A DNA stretch of 18,827 nucleotides, taken from NCBI GenBank assembly GCA_050292445.1, contig JBNKLQ010000108.1, positions 1 to 18,827 on the forward strand. The letters are read 5' to 3'. The notes beneath the pieces are model-generated. The model ran no database searches, was not told the origin of the DNA, and worked only from the letters and a program-made list of their open reading frames with translations. Below are positions 1 through 6,048 of the stretch, piece after piece. The DNA comes from Leptofilum sp050292445 (GTDB lineage Bacteria; Chloroflexota; Anaerolineae; Promineifilales; Promineifilaceae). Within the stretch, counting starts at the first letter, position 1. Each line of letters begins with the position of its first letter. Both the position numbers and the translations under genes were made by a program.

Positions 1-235
1 TTTTCAGCTTCATAATTCCAATTTTTCTTTTGCTGGCTGTCTATGTTGAACTCAGTAAAATCGACTTTTTTGTTAAATCCTAGCATGACAAAACGTTTCC
101 CATGCAAGGCGCTTCCATCAGGTTGATGCCGAAACTCCTCATAATCGGCGCTATTCCTTCTGACTTTGGTACAATTTCTTCTAAAAACATCGGAACAGTA
201 GTCTTTGAGATATCTTTATCCGTTACCAAAACAAT
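1..235 (-). other. AT-rich stretch with possible degraded minus-strand coding sequence
   Basis: This stretch is clearly more AT-rich than the DNA to its right and carries no ACGGCCGT octamer. On the minus strand one frame is open from about 280 to 80 and ends at a TAG. A second minus frame is open from about 213 to the window edge and reads plausibly as protein from about 120 leftwards (for example GKRFVMLGFNKKVDFTEFN). One frameshift near 105-120 would join the two into a single product of at least 75 residues running out of the window. The third minus frame is full of stops. I do not recognise the family. It may be the 3' part of an unrelated gene, a decayed foreign insert, or an assembly junction. 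Evidence for coding is weak. Confidence 0.25.
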
Positions 236-981
236 CCGCCCGCCCTTTGAAAGTTCTCTTTGCCAGCAATGGGCAAACATACCGAGGCACTATCCTCCCC
301 ACTCACGCTTCCATTCACGCCCACACCAGCAAAGACCGCAATGCCCCCCGCGACGACACCAACATGGAAGTACGTATTGATGCCGCGACAACCTCTGAAA
401 AAGAAACCGAAGCATTGGGCATTCGTGTGGGCGACATCATCGCGGTTGATCCGCGTGTAGAAGTTGGCGATACGGGCTTTATCCGCTCCCGCCACCTGGA
501 TGACAAAGCCAGCATCGCCTGCATGTATGGGGCCATGTTGGCCCTCGCCGAAGCTGGCGTGCAGCCCGCCCAAGACAGCTACTTTCACATCAGCAACTAC
601 GAAGAGGTTGGGCACGGTGCCGCCACTGGCTTTCCTGCCAATCTAACTGACCTTATTTCTATTGATATGGCTGTGGTTGCTCCCCAACAAACTTCAAATG
701 AGTATTCTGTGACGATTTGTGCTAAAGATTCGGCCGGACCGTACCATATGCAGCTGCGCCGCGAGTTGGAAGCACTGGCTGAAGCCAATGGCCTATGCTA
801 TGCAACCGACATCTATCCTTATTACGGCTCAGACGGAGAATCGCTCTGGCGGGCGGGGGGCGATGTGCGTGTCGGCCTCATTGGGCCTGGCGTAGACGCA
901 TCGCACCATTACGAACGCACCCATCGCGACGCGCTAGACAACACAGCAAAGTTGCTTTTGGCTTATCTACTTGCCGATTAA
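205..981 (+). pseudogene. M42-family metallo-aminopeptidase, N-terminally truncated
   Basis: This is the C-terminal two thirds of a dinuclear-metal M42 aminopeptidase (glutamyl aminopeptidase / FrvX / TET type), which normally trims peptides in the cytoplasm. Counting from a weak TTG at 205, the protein has 258 residues. The family usually has about 350. Visible motifs are the end of the PDZ-like insert (YRGTILPTHASIHAH), the bridging Asp in RHLDDKAS (D99/D100), the catalytic and ligand Glu pair in NYEEVGHG (E133/E134), the metal Asp in ISIDMAV (D154) and the last ligand His in YERTHRD (H240). The N-terminal segment with the first metal ligand (HxDE motif) is absent. An in-frame TAG lies at 199-201, and family similarity starts only near 235, where base composition also changes. 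As drawn it cannot build the complete metal site. The 5' end was therefore lost by rearrangement or the window sits on a mis-join. The TTG start has no convincing Shine-Dalgarno sequence. Confidence 0.8.
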
Positions 982-1024
982 TAAATTACCTAATTCTTTA
1001 CGCGACTTCCTATTTCAAGATAGT

Positions 1025-1030
1025 AGGAGA
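1025..1030 (+). promoter_or_regulatory. Ribosome binding site of the lipoprotein gene
   Basis: AGGAGA lies nine bases before the ATG at 1040. It selects that ATG over an upstream in-frame ATG at 971, which would place 23 polar residues in front of the signal peptide. Confidence 0.75.
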
Positions 1031-1039
1031 TTGATTTTT

Positions 1040-2800
1040 ATGAAGAAAATTTTGCTTTTGATAGCATTACTTTTACTGGTTGGCTTGGCTGCCTGTGGCG
1101 GCGAAGAACCAGAAGCAACGGCCACTTCGGTAGCGGATTCCCCAACGGCCGTTCCCACCGAACCCACCAGCGACACCCCCGTACAACAAGAAGCCAACGT
1201 AGACAGCATCGAAATTTTAATTCTGGAATCTTTTCCCGTGCAGGTGAATGTACGTGCTCGGGGCGATTTGCCCGATGGCTGCACCACAATTGATTCCGTA
1301 GACACCGTGCAGCAAGGTACCACCTTCAATATCACCATTACAACCTTGCGGGAGACGGGCGAACTGTGTACCGAGGCTCTGGTTCCCTTTGAAGAAACCA
1401 TTTCACTCGATGTGCTGGGGCTAAGCGCCGGAACCTATGCCGTTAATGCCAACGGCATCAATGGGTCATTTACGCTGCAAGTAGACAATGTGGCACAGGC
1501 AGAACCAACACCCACCACCGCGCCAGCCGACACAAACATGGGCATCATAAACGGCCGTGTCTGGCACGATTTATGCGCAGTTGCTGGCGGTGAAGGAGAT
1601 GACGAAAGCGCCGTACCGTCCGCAGGCTGCATTGCGTCCCCGGCAGGCGGCTTCCAGGCCAATAGCCTGTTGGATGAGGGCGAGCCTGGCATCCCCAGCG
1701 TGTTGGTTAGCCTGGGTGAAGGCAGTTGCCCCGCCGAATCCAGCATCGCCACCGCCACCACCGATGAAGATGGCGATTATGTGTTCACAGACCTTGCCGC
1801 TGGTGAGTATTGCGTCTATGTCGATGCCCTAGACATAGCCAACGAGCAGTTGCTCCCTGGTGCTTGGACCTTCCCCGAAAATGATGTAAGCAGTACGGCC
1901 GTTACGCTAGAAGATGGCGATCTGGTAACGGGCATCAACTTCGGCTGGGATTATCAATTTTTGCCTGTACCTGAGGTAGATTTAGCTAACTGCACCAACA
2001 GCATCGCCTTTGTGCAAGACATTAACGTACCTGATAACACCGTCTTTGCCCCTGGCGAAGCGTTTGAGAAAACATGGCAGCTGCGCAATATCGGCACCTG
2101 CCCCTGGACCACTGATTACAGCCTGATTTTTGCCGGTGGCGACGATATGGGTGCACCCCTCAGCGTTCCCTTGGAAAGCGCTGTCGTGCCGGGTCAAACG
2201 GTGGAAATTACCGCACCGCTTTCAGCCCCTGAAACCTTAGGCACGTATCGCAGTGATTTTCTGCTGGCCGATGCAGCAGGTAATCCCTTTGGCGTGGATG
2301 GCTTTGCCGACCAGGTCATTTGGGTACAAATTGAAGTTGGCGTGCCAGAAGCAACGCCTGAACCCAATTCGGCCGTTATCGGCGGCGTGGTTTGGGAAGA
2401 TGTTTGCTTCTTTACCAGCAACGGCGATCCGTCAGCGGGCTGTGTGGACGTCAGCGCCGATGGCACCGGCTTCTACCGAGGCGATGGTGAACTAATCAAC
2501 GAGCCGCGCCTGGCAGGCATTACGGTGAAGCTGGCGGCAGGCGCTTGCCCAGCCGACGCCATTGTGCCAGACAGTACCGTATTGGCAACGGCCGTCACCG
2601 ACAATGCCGGTCTGTATCGCTTTGAAGGATTAGATGCCGGTTTGTACTGTGTCGCCATCGAGCCGTTCAGCTCAGAAAATGTCGATCTGCTCATCCCGGG
2701 GGATTGGACCTGGCCTAACTACGGCGTTGGGCTTCAAGGGATCAATTTATTCGCTGGTGAAGAGCGGTTAGAAGTTGATTTTGGCTGGGAGTTTCAATAG
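1040..2800 (+). CDS. Secreted lipoprotein with two SdrD-like domains around an NBR1-type Ig domain
   Basis: The product is a 586-residue lipid-anchored extracytoplasmic protein of unknown function. Residues 1-19 form a lipoprotein signal: MKK, a Leu-rich core, then lipobox LAAC with C19 as the lipidated Cys. Residues 20-50 are a Thr/Pro/Glu-rich linker. Residues 55-150 form a beta-rich domain with Cys81 and Cys110, which I cannot name. Residues 168-305 and 446-586 are two copies of a prealbumin-like SdrD/Cna-B type domain, each starting G.VW.D.C and ending near FGW(D/E)(Y/F)Q. Between them, at about 318-432, is an NBR1-like Ig domain (PGE.F.KTWQLRNIGTCPW, then PGQTVEI and GTYRSDF), a module common in Chloroflexota surface proteins. 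Paired Cys residues in the repeats suggest disulfides. The start is set by the signal peptide and a good Shine-Dalgarno sequence. A strong terminator follows the stop. The role is probably adhesive or structural, which is inference only. Confidence 0.88.
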   Translation: MKKILLLIALLLLVGLAACGGEEPEATATSVADSPTAVPTEPTSDTPVQQEANVDSIEILILESFPVQVNVRARGDLPDGCTTIDSVDTVQQGTTFNITITTLRETGELCTEALVPFEETISLDVLGLSAGTYAVNANGINGSFTLQVDNVAQAEPTPTTAPADTNMGIINGRVWHDLCAVAGGEGDDESAVPSAGCIASPAGGFQANSLLDEGEPGIPSVLVSLGEGSCPAESSIATATTDEDGDYVFTDLAAGEYCVYVDALDIANEQLLPGAWTFPENDVSSTAVTLEDGDLVTGINFGWDYQFLPVPEVDLANCTNSIAFVQDINVPDNTVFAPGEAFEKTWQLRNIGTCPWTTDYSLIFAGGDDMGAPLSVPLESAVVPGQTVEITAPLSAPETLGTYRSDFLLADAAGNPFGVDGFADQVIWVQIEVGVPEATPEPNSAVIGGVVWEDVCFFTSNGDPSAGCVDVSADGTGFYRGDGELINEPRLAGITVKLAAGACPADAIVPDSTVLATAVTDNAGLYRFEGLDAGLYCVAIEPFSSENVDLLIPGDWTWPNYGVGLQGINLFAGEERLEVDFGWEFQ

Positions 2801-2810
2801 GTTTTAGGGT

Positions 2811-2851
2811 TAAGAAAGTCGGTTAGAACAATCGACTTTCTTAGCTTTTTT
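2811..2851 (+). terminator. Rho-independent terminator after the lipoprotein gene
   Basis: A perfect 11-bp inverted repeat (2811-2821 TAAGAAAGTCG with 2833-2843 CGACTTTCTTA) has an 11-base loop and is followed by GC and six T (2846-2851). It starts ten bases after the lipoprotein stop. The T-tract ends only five bases before the ATG of the phosphatase gene, so it occupies the place where that gene's ribosome binding site would be. Confidence 0.85.
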
Positions 2852-2856
2852 CATTT

Positions 2857-3639
2857 ATGCAAAACCAGACAAACCTCTTATTTGTGGCCACAACCGATGC
2901 CAAACGTCCAGGGAAATCACAAAACCAGGATGCAGTTTTGGCCACAGTCGGCAAAACGGGCAATGGCCTCACGTATGGTCTTTTTGTGGTGGCGGATGGC
3001 GTTGGCGGTCTAAAAGATGGTAGCCGTGCTAGCCAAACCATTATCAATACCCTATCTGCCCATTTTGCAACCATCTGGCCCGCCATTACGGTCGTTTCCG
3101 ACCACACCATCATGCGGTTGCGCCAGCAGCTTAAAAAGGCCATCTACAAGGCCAATGAAGCCATTCAAGAAATGACTAACACCAGTGATGAGCGCATGGC
3201 CAGCACCATTACCTGCGCCATCATCCTGGATCAGGTGATGATTGTGGCGAATGCAGGCGACAGTCGCACCTATTTGTATCGTCAGGGTCATTTGGAGCAG
3301 CTCACGCAGGACCATTCTTTGGTAGCCTGGCTGGTGCGGCAGGAGCAAATTACGGCCGAACAAGCCTTGACCCATCCATACCGTAATGTGCTCACGCATG
3401 CCCTTGGGGCCACGGACAAGCCGCAAATTGATCTGTTTACCCAGCGACTTTTCCCAGGGGATTGGTTATTATTGTGCAGTGATGGCATTTGGGGTACGCT
3501 GCAGGATGAAACATTGGCCGATTATTTGCAAACGGCCGTTTCGCCTGAACAGCTTGCGCCAATACTTATGGCAGCCGCCCAAGATCACAGCGACGATTTA
3601 TCGCTAATTCTGGTGCAGCTCCCTTTAAAAACAAGTTGA
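2857..3639 (+). CDS. PP2C-family serine/threonine protein phosphatase
   Basis: The product is a 260-residue soluble metal-dependent protein phosphatase (PPM/PP2C, bacterial Stp/PrpC type) that would remove phosphate from Ser/Thr kinase substrates. The metal-site motifs are present in order: QNQDAV (D25, the usual NED motif with Gln for Glu), FVVADGVGG (D47, G48), NAGDSR (D135), LLCSDGIWG (D209) and DHSDDLSL (D246/D247). Length and motif spacing fit the single-domain family. No membrane segment or extra domain is seen. No Hanks-type kinase partner is in the window. The ATG at 2857 follows the upstream terminator by five bases and has no Shine-Dalgarno sequence. Translation may therefore start from a leaderless transcript or a later codon, although residues 8-25 already belong to the fold. 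The function call is firm; the exact start is less so. Confidence 0.93.
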   Translation: MQNQTNLLFVATTDAKRPGKSQNQDAVLATVGKTGNGLTYGLFVVADGVGGLKDGSRASQTIINTLSAHFATIWPAITVVSDHTIMRLRQQLKKAIYKANEAIQEMTNTSDERMASTITCAIILDQVMIVANAGDSRTYLYRQGHLEQLTQDHSLVAWLVRQEQITAEQALTHPYRNVLTHALGATDKPQIDLFTQRLFPGDWLLLCSDGIWGTLQDETLADYLQTAVSPEQLAPILMAAAQDHSDDLSLILVQLPLKTS

Positions 3640-3709
3640 CAGCCACTTTCTCCGCGTCAAAATCCAGACACAAGGAAAAAGTGACTGTCACCTGAGTTAA
3701 GACTTCAGG
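3638..3709 (+). repeat. Imperfect inverted repeats between the phosphatase and ABC genes
   Basis: GACAGCCACTTT (3638-3649, overlapping the phosphatase stop) pairs with AAAGTGACTGTC (3678-3689) with one mismatch and a 28-base loop. A second small stem, CCTGA/TCAGG, lies at 3691-3709. No T-tract follows, so this is not a clear terminator. It could be an mRNA structure or an operator ahead of the ABC operon. Confidence 0.4.
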
Positions 3710-3717
3710 AATAAATT

Positions 3718-4590
3718 GTGATTGAGATTCGTAACGTCAGCAAACAATTTTTCTCGCTCAAAGCCCTGGACAATGTAAACATCCAGGTTGGGCGCGGCGA
3801 AGTTGTAGGCCTGCTCGGGCCAAATGGTGCTGGCAAAACCACCTTGTTCAAACTTATTGCCGGATTACTTCATCCCGATAGTGGGCAAATACGGCCGTCA
3901 AACGGCCGTTGGCCCGCCATTGGCTACAAACCGGATCGACTGCTGTTCCCCAATCGGCTGCGCGTTAGCAACTATTTAACGATGACGGCCAGCTTGTGTG
4001 GCATTCCACCGGAAGCGCAAGAAAAGGCAGTCTTTGACGCGCTGGTAGAGGTAGATTTGGTCAGCCAGGCTAACAAGCGCATTGGCGACTGCTCCAAAGG
4101 CATGCGTCAGCGATTGGGATTGGCTCAGGCCATCATGGGCAATGCCCCCTTGCTGCTGCTGGATGAACCTTCCAACGGACTAGACCCCAATGGCCAGGCA
4201 GAGATGCAGGCGCTCATTAAAAAGCTGCATGTGGCTGGTAAAACCATTGTAATTAGCTCCCATCAGCTGGAGGAAATTACGGCCGTTTGCACCCAATTGA
4301 TCATTTTAAACAATGGCCAGGTCCATTACCAAAACAGTATGGTTGAGGCACTCACCATCAGCCCCCACACCATCATTCAGGCAGATCGCGATCTGGTGGA
4401 AATTGCCGACACGATCCGAGCACAACATCCCGAAATCCGGGTGGAAGGAAACAAAATCCAGCTGCGGGGCGAAGCGATGAAGCTGCGTCGCGAGATTTTG
4501 GCTTTGCTGCTACAAGCCCAGTACGATGTCCTGCATGTGGAGCAAAAACATGTCACGCTGGCAGAAATTTACGCGAGGGCGGTCCGATGA
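3718..4590 (+). CDS. ABC transporter ATP-binding protein
   Basis: The product is a 290-residue nucleotide-binding subunit of an ABC-2 type (CcmA/NosF-like) exporter. Residues 34-42 hold Walker A (GPNGAGKTT), 125-129 the signature loop in the divergent form CSKGM, 145-151 Walker B (LLLLDEP, catalytic E150), then the D-loop NGLDP and H-loop His at 182 (ISSHQ). The Q-loop position reads YKPD, so the usual Gln or Glu is Asp. The last 80 or so residues form the C-terminal extension often seen in this group. The start is GTG at 3718 with CAGGA at 3706-3710 upstream. The stop overlaps the permease start (ATGA), so the two are co-translated. Two ACGGCCGT octamers lie 11 bases apart (3891, 3902) and encode a Arg-Pro-Ser-Asn-Gly-Arg segment just before the Q-loop. 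The substrate cannot be told. Confidence 0.92.
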   Translation: MIEIRNVSKQFFSLKALDNVNIQVGRGEVVGLLGPNGAGKTTLFKLIAGLLHPDSGQIRPSNGRWPAIGYKPDRLLFPNRLRVSNYLTMTASLCGIPPEAQEKAVFDALVEVDLVSQANKRIGDCSKGMRQRLGLAQAIMGNAPLLLLDEPSNGLDPNGQAEMQALIKKLHVAGKTIVISSHQLEEITAVCTQLIILNNGQVHYQNSMVEALTISPHTIIQADRDLVEIADTIRAQHPEIRVEGNKIQLRGEAMKLRREILALLLQAQYDVLHVEQKHVTLAEIYARAVR

Positions 4591-5408
4591 TCCAACGCAT
4601 TTCAGTTTTAACCCGCTACTTTATTCAGTCACTCCTTTTTTCGCTGACGGGGCTCTTTTATCTTTTGCTGATGCTGGCTTTTTGGTTTGTGCTGTTTAAT
4701 CCGCAGCAGCAAACGCCAGATATCGCTTATTATCAGCTGCTAATTGGTGCTTTTGGTGCGGGGTTGGTCTTTCTGGTTACGTTAAGCATGGCAGCCAGGG
4801 CCAATGATGCCCAACATTATCCTTTTGTGGTGCGGTTAAAGAGCCGGGTGGAGTTTGTAACGGCCGTTCTGCTCAGCAGCATCTTGGTCGCTCTCTTTTA
4901 TCAACTCCTGCTCGCCGTTCTAGCCCTGTTAAATGGCCCGTCGCTCACTTTAGGGCATTTACTGGAAATTCCCCCCATTTGGCTAGCACCGATGGTGATG
5001 ACGGCCGTTTTAGCCCTGCACGCCTCCGATTTCATTACGATTGGCTGGTCACGTATTTACGTCTTTGGCATATTGGCCATCTTGCTGTTTGGCCAGGGGC
5101 TGCAAAATGACAGCCTGTCCAGATTTGCTACTGGACTCAGCCGCTATGCCATTAACCAGGGTTGGGTCCAGATCAGCACCAACCTGGAAAACTATGCCAA
5201 TACCCTGGCCCAAACCAACGAGAACATCATTAGCCGCCTGTTTGGCTTCGTTTTTTGGCCGTTTGAGGCGTTAGCCGACGGCATCACCAACGGCTACTTT
5301 ACCGCCAATCAGGCACTCGCACCGGCTATTTTACTGCTGTACGCCATCGTCTTGTTTCTTCTGGCAGTCGATTTATTTGCCAATAAAGATTTAGAATTTA
5401 CGGAGTAA
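4587..5408 (+). CDS. ABC-2 type transporter permease
   Basis: The product is a 273-residue integral membrane protein. Six hydrophobic segments are visible at about 17-37, 49-70, 89-114, 129-148, 155-171 and 244-265, with a long amphipathic stretch between the fifth and sixth (175-240). This matches the layout of NosY/GldF-like ABC-2 permeases, which pair with an ATPase of the preceding type. The gene overlaps the ATPase by four bases and would form the transporter with it (a 2+2 assembly is normal for the family). The substrate is unknown; drug, lipid, polysaccharide and assembly-factor exporters all share this form. ACGGCCGT occurs at 4860 and 5001, both decoding as Thr-Ala-Val inside membrane helices. 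Confidence 0.88.
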   Translation: MIQRISVLTRYFIQSLLFSLTGLFYLLLMLAFWFVLFNPQQQTPDIAYYQLLIGAFGAGLVFLVTLSMAARANDAQHYPFVVRLKSRVEFVTAVLLSSILVALFYQLLLAVLALLNGPSLTLGHLLEIPPIWLAPMVMTAVLALHASDFITIGWSRIYVFGILAILLFGQGLQNDSLSRFATGLSRYAINQGWVQISTNLENYANTLAQTNENIISRLFGFVFWPFEALADGITNGYFTANQALAPAILLLYAIVLFLLAVDLFANKDLEFTE

Positions 5409-5416
5409 GTGATCTC

Positions 5417-5629
5417 ATGGAATGCTGGCATTGTGAAAGACCGGCCCATGCGGCCTGTAAATTTTGTGGGCGGGCAGTCTGCAAAACCCACGCCGAAGAA
5501 AAACCGTATATCATTCACTCTTACCGCACAACAACGGGCCAGTATAAAGCGTTTGTTGTGGCGGGGGCCGTGTGGTGTGGCATTTGCACGCCGCAGCAAG
5601 ACCCCGTCACCCTCAAAGATTTAGAGTAG
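5417..5629 (+). CDS. Small Cys/His-rich zinc-finger-like protein
   Basis: The product is a 70-residue protein whose first 35 residues carry CWHC (C3, C6), CKFC (C14, C17), C22 and H25, followed by a single WCGIC pair (C54, C57). The spacing resembles a B-box or small treble-clef zinc-binding fold, so it probably binds two zinc ions. Residues 43-55 are hydrophobic but too short to be a clear membrane helix. It starts eight bases after the permease stop, with GGAG at 5402-5405 (eleven bases before the ATG), so it is probably the third gene of the ABC operon. It may be a regulatory or assembly partner of the transporter. No enzyme function is evident. Confidence is high that it is a gene and low for its role. 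Confidence 0.72.
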   Translation: MECWHCERPAHAACKFCGRAVCKTHAEEKPYIIHSYRTTTGQYKAFVVAGAVWCGICTPQQDPVTLKDLE

Positions 5630-5641
5630 CGCTTACTTTAT

Positions 5642-5694
5642 TTTCCCGGAGACTTAATACGCAATCCTGACTGCTTTAGGCAGTTTCCGGGAAA
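5642..5694. terminator. Possible hairpin ending the ABC operon
   Basis: TTTCCCGGA (5642-5650) pairs perfectly with TCCGGGAAA (5686-5694). A nested five-base stem ACTGC/GCAGT lies inside. It sits 13 bases after the 70-residue gene and just downstream of the minus-strand 33-residue gene, so it could serve both convergent units. There is no proper T-tract on either strand. Confidence 0.4.
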
Positions 5695-5706
5695 TTAGAC
5701 GCAAAG

Positions 5707-5808
5707 TTAGCGAATGGTGGGACGAGCCAACGCCACACCGACTATTAAGCCAATGATGACAGCAATCAAAAATAGTATGACCAAAAATGCAAAGGTTACC
5801 TGAATCAT
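5707..5808 (-). CDS. 33-residue single-pass membrane microprotein
   Basis: This is a short gene in what would otherwise be an empty stretch. It has an ATG at 5808 and TAA at 5707. A perfect AAGGAG lies on the minus strand at 5820-5815, six bases before the start. The product starts MIQ, has one uninterrupted hydrophobic helix at about residues 5-28 (ILFLIAVIIGLIVGVALA), and ends in a basic tail ARPTIR. This is the form of a small membrane-inserted regulator or accessory subunit. I do not recognise the family. It stands alone between the ABC operon and a repeat element. The strong ribosome binding site and the all-hydrophobic codon run argue that it is translated. Confidence 0.6.
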   Translation of the reverse strand: MIQVTFAFLVILFLIAVIIGLIVGVALARPTIR

Positions 5809-5862
5809 TGCGAACTCCTTATACCAGAAACCTGTTAACGCCTCCTGCTATCGCCTAAAATC

Positions 5863-5965
5863 GTCATTCTGACCACAGGGAAGAATCCCTCTAAAGACCA
5901 CCATCCCAAGACTTTGCCCGCATAGGCCGATGTCCGTAGGGATGCTTCGCTTTGCTCAGCATGAC
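5863..5965. repeat. MITE-like dispersed inverted repeat
   Basis: The 28-base left end (5863-5890, starting GTCATTCTGACC) matches the reverse complement of the right end (5938-5965, ending CTCAGCATGAC) at 23 of 28 positions, around a 47-base centre. Ends of the form GTCATTCTGAGC...GAAGAATC are known from dispersed non-coding repeats in many bacterial genomes. No coding frame is inside. It lies in the intergenic region between two opposing units and could fold into one long hairpin when transcribed. Confidence 0.65.
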
Positions 5966-5976
5966 AAGTCAGAAGT

Positions 5977-6029
5977 TTGGACCAATTATTATCAACGTAA
6001 ATTGTCTATACCAGAGAAAATTGGTCCAA
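5977..6029. repeat. Perfect 11-bp inverted repeat
   Basis: TTGGACCAATT (5977-5987) and AATTGGTCCAA (6019-6029) are exact reverse complements with a 31-base spacer. The repeat starts 20 bases past the stop of the response regulator gene. No T-tract follows on the minus strand. It may be a stem closing that transcript or a protein-binding site. The nine-base word TATACCAGA also occurs twice nearby (5820-5828 and 6007-6015). Confidence 0.5.
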
Positions 6030-6048
6030 TCTGGCAAGCTCAACGAAG

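Noticed and set aside
971..1039. Longer start for the lipoprotein gene at ATG 971
   Set aside because: It overlaps the end of the peptidase frame, puts 23 polar residues ahead of a clear lipoprotein signal, and lacks a ribosome binding site. The ATG at 1040 has one.
5863..5965. CRISPR repeat
   Set aside because: Only two inverted, imperfect arms are present, with no regular direct repeats or spacers.
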